64,000 bases of DNA, taken from Megalopta genalis (taxonomy: Eukaryota; Arthropoda; Insecta; Hymenoptera; Halictidae). Positions 63,271-64,000 of the stretch are shown piece after piece; position 1 is the first letter of the stretch, and each line of letters opens with the position of its first letter. The stretch is from contig NW_027476501.1 of NCBI RefSeq assembly GCF_051020955.1, positions 1-64,000 on the forward strand. The letters run 5' to 3'. Below the pieces are notes generated by a model. The model did no database searches and was not told where the DNA came from. It saw only the letters and a list, made by a program, of their open reading frames with translations. A program made the position numbers and the translations under genes.

Positions 63271-64000
63271 TATTCAAATCAGTGCGATGTAGAAGGTATA
63301 GCTTCAAATCCATGCAAAACAAATGGTTTAGCTACAAATACTTGTGATATACGTTATTTAGATTTAACTGCATGCGCAACGAACGAGTTAGCAACAAATC
63401 CATGCGATTCACATAATTTTTGTTCAAATAATTGCGATGTACGTGATATAGCTTCAAATGCAGGCGAAACAAACCAGTTAGCTTCAGATCAATGCGAAAC
63501 ACATGATTTAGCTTCAAATCAACGCGAAGTAGCAGGATGGCTTCAAATCTATGCGAAACAAATGAGTTAGCATCAAGTACTAACTATATGAGTGATATAG
63601 CATCAAATGCAGACGAAACAAACGAGTTAGCTTCAAATCCATGCGAAACACATGATTTATATGCAAATCAATGCGGCGTAGAAGGCTTAGCTTAAATTCA
63701 TGCGGAACAAATGATTTAGCTTCAAATACTTGTGATATAAGTGATATAGATTCAACTGCAGGCATAACAAACGAGTTAGCTTCAAATCCATGCGAAACAT
63801 ATGATTTAGCTTCAAATACTTGCGATATAAGTAATATAGCTTCAAATGCAGACGAATCAAAAGAGTTAGCTTCAATACCATGCGAAACAAATGATTTAGC
63901 TTCAAATCAATGCGAAGTAGAAAGCTTGGCTTCAAATCCATGCGAAACAAATGGATTCGCTTCAAATACTTGCGATGTAAATGAAATAGCTACAAATGCC
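63271..64000 (+). repeat. Right edge: diverged monomers
   Basis: The remaining monomers are diverged and include several with indels, for example GTAGCAGGATGGC near 63,530 and GCTTAAATTCATGC near 63,690. The array continues to the last base, so the true end lies beyond the window. Confidence 0.82.

Larger units (their letters stand above)
1..64000 (+). repeat. 30-bp tandem satellite array filling the window
   Basis: The window is a continuous head-to-tail array of a 30-bp monomer; the first complete copy starts at base 2. Monomer positions 1-12 are almost always TTAGCTTCAAAT, 13-15 vary (CCA, CAA, ACT, GCA), 16-20 are usually TGCGA, and 21-30 vary by subtype. In the + frame this spells a decapeptide such as LASNPCETHD, LASNQCDVEG, LASNPCETND, LASNTCDISD or IASNAGETNE; these are subtypes A to E, and A-B-C-D-E recurs as a 150-bp pentamer. 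All copies point the same way, and no non-repeat interval longer than about one monomer was seen. Occasional 29- and 31-bp monomers shift the register. This is what is known of satellite or minisatellite DNA evolving by unequal exchange. A eukaryotic source is inferred; the species is unknown. Confidence 0.97.

Noticed and set aside
1..64000. CRISPR array
   Set aside because: The 30-bp repeats are contiguous with no unique spacers of their own, they diverge by subtype, and there are no cas genes.
1..64000. Pentapeptide-repeat or leucine-rich-repeat protein
   Set aside because: The period is 10 residues with one DL or LKL per repeat. Neither the A(D/N)Lxx pentapeptide pattern nor an LRR consensus is present.
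1..64000. Inverted copies of the monomer
   Set aside because: The + orientation was found throughout, and no switch in orientation was noticed.
1..64000. Telomeric repeat, rRNA or tRNA genes
   Set aside because: The 30-bp monomer does not contain a short G-rich telomere unit, and no conserved rRNA or tRNA sequence or fold was recognised.

Overview
The whole 64-kb window is one head-to-tail tandem array of a 30-bp monomer, about 2,130 copies, all in the same orientation. No unique sequence was seen between copies or at either edge, so the array runs out of the window on both sides. I found no gene, RNA gene, transposon or CRISPR array that I can support. The most likely source is a satellite or megaminisatellite region of a eukaryotic genome, because a 64-kb stretch with no gene would be extraordinary in a bacterium, archaeon or phage. 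Nothing identifies the species. The consensus monomers have 9 to 13 G+C out of 30, so the region is A+T-rich.

The array is hierarchical. Level 1 is the 30-bp monomer: a nearly fixed 12-nt box (TTAGCTTCAAAT), a variable triplet, a fixed TGCGA, and a variable tail. Level 2 is an ordered set of monomer subtypes, called A to E here by the peptide they would spell on the + strand (NPCETHD, NQCDVEG, NPCETND/NG, NTCDISD/IHD, NAGETNE/TACETNE). They recur as a 150-bp pentamer, with 180-bp, 210-bp and other variants. Level 3 is tandem blocks of 1.9 to 3.8 kb. Level 4 is long-range copies of several kb about 8, 14 and 25 kb apart.

Layout: 1-8850 is mixed, older-looking pentamers with small local duplications. 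8851-16720 is a 2974-bp block present 2.4 times. 16721-18096 is the tail of that block. 18097-21878 is a 2010-bp block, about 1.9 copies. 21879-24423 is a 1888-bp block plus 210-bp duplications. 24424-28130 is a diverged section. 28131-38256 is a rearranged copy of about 14.33-23.77 kb. 38257-47340 is a 3598-bp block, two full copies and one truncated. 47341-51298 is mixed and includes a copy of the 24.4-26.0 kb section. 51299-62520 is a block of about 3.84 kb, three copies. 62521-64000 is a 330-bp duplication and a diverged right edge.

Three of the six reading frames are free of stops in the consensus monomer, so long ORFs appear on both strands (up to 451 codons on -, 329 on +). I did not call them genes. 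Stop codons in both main frames have been copied along with the blocks, +/-1-bp monomers keep changing the register, and the longer minus-strand ORFs are expected from its consensus codons lying fewer single steps from a stop. The points of interest are the nested structure, indels that are whole numbers of monomers, a recurrent short monomer marking block boundaries, and an unresolved question whether any frame was ever translated.
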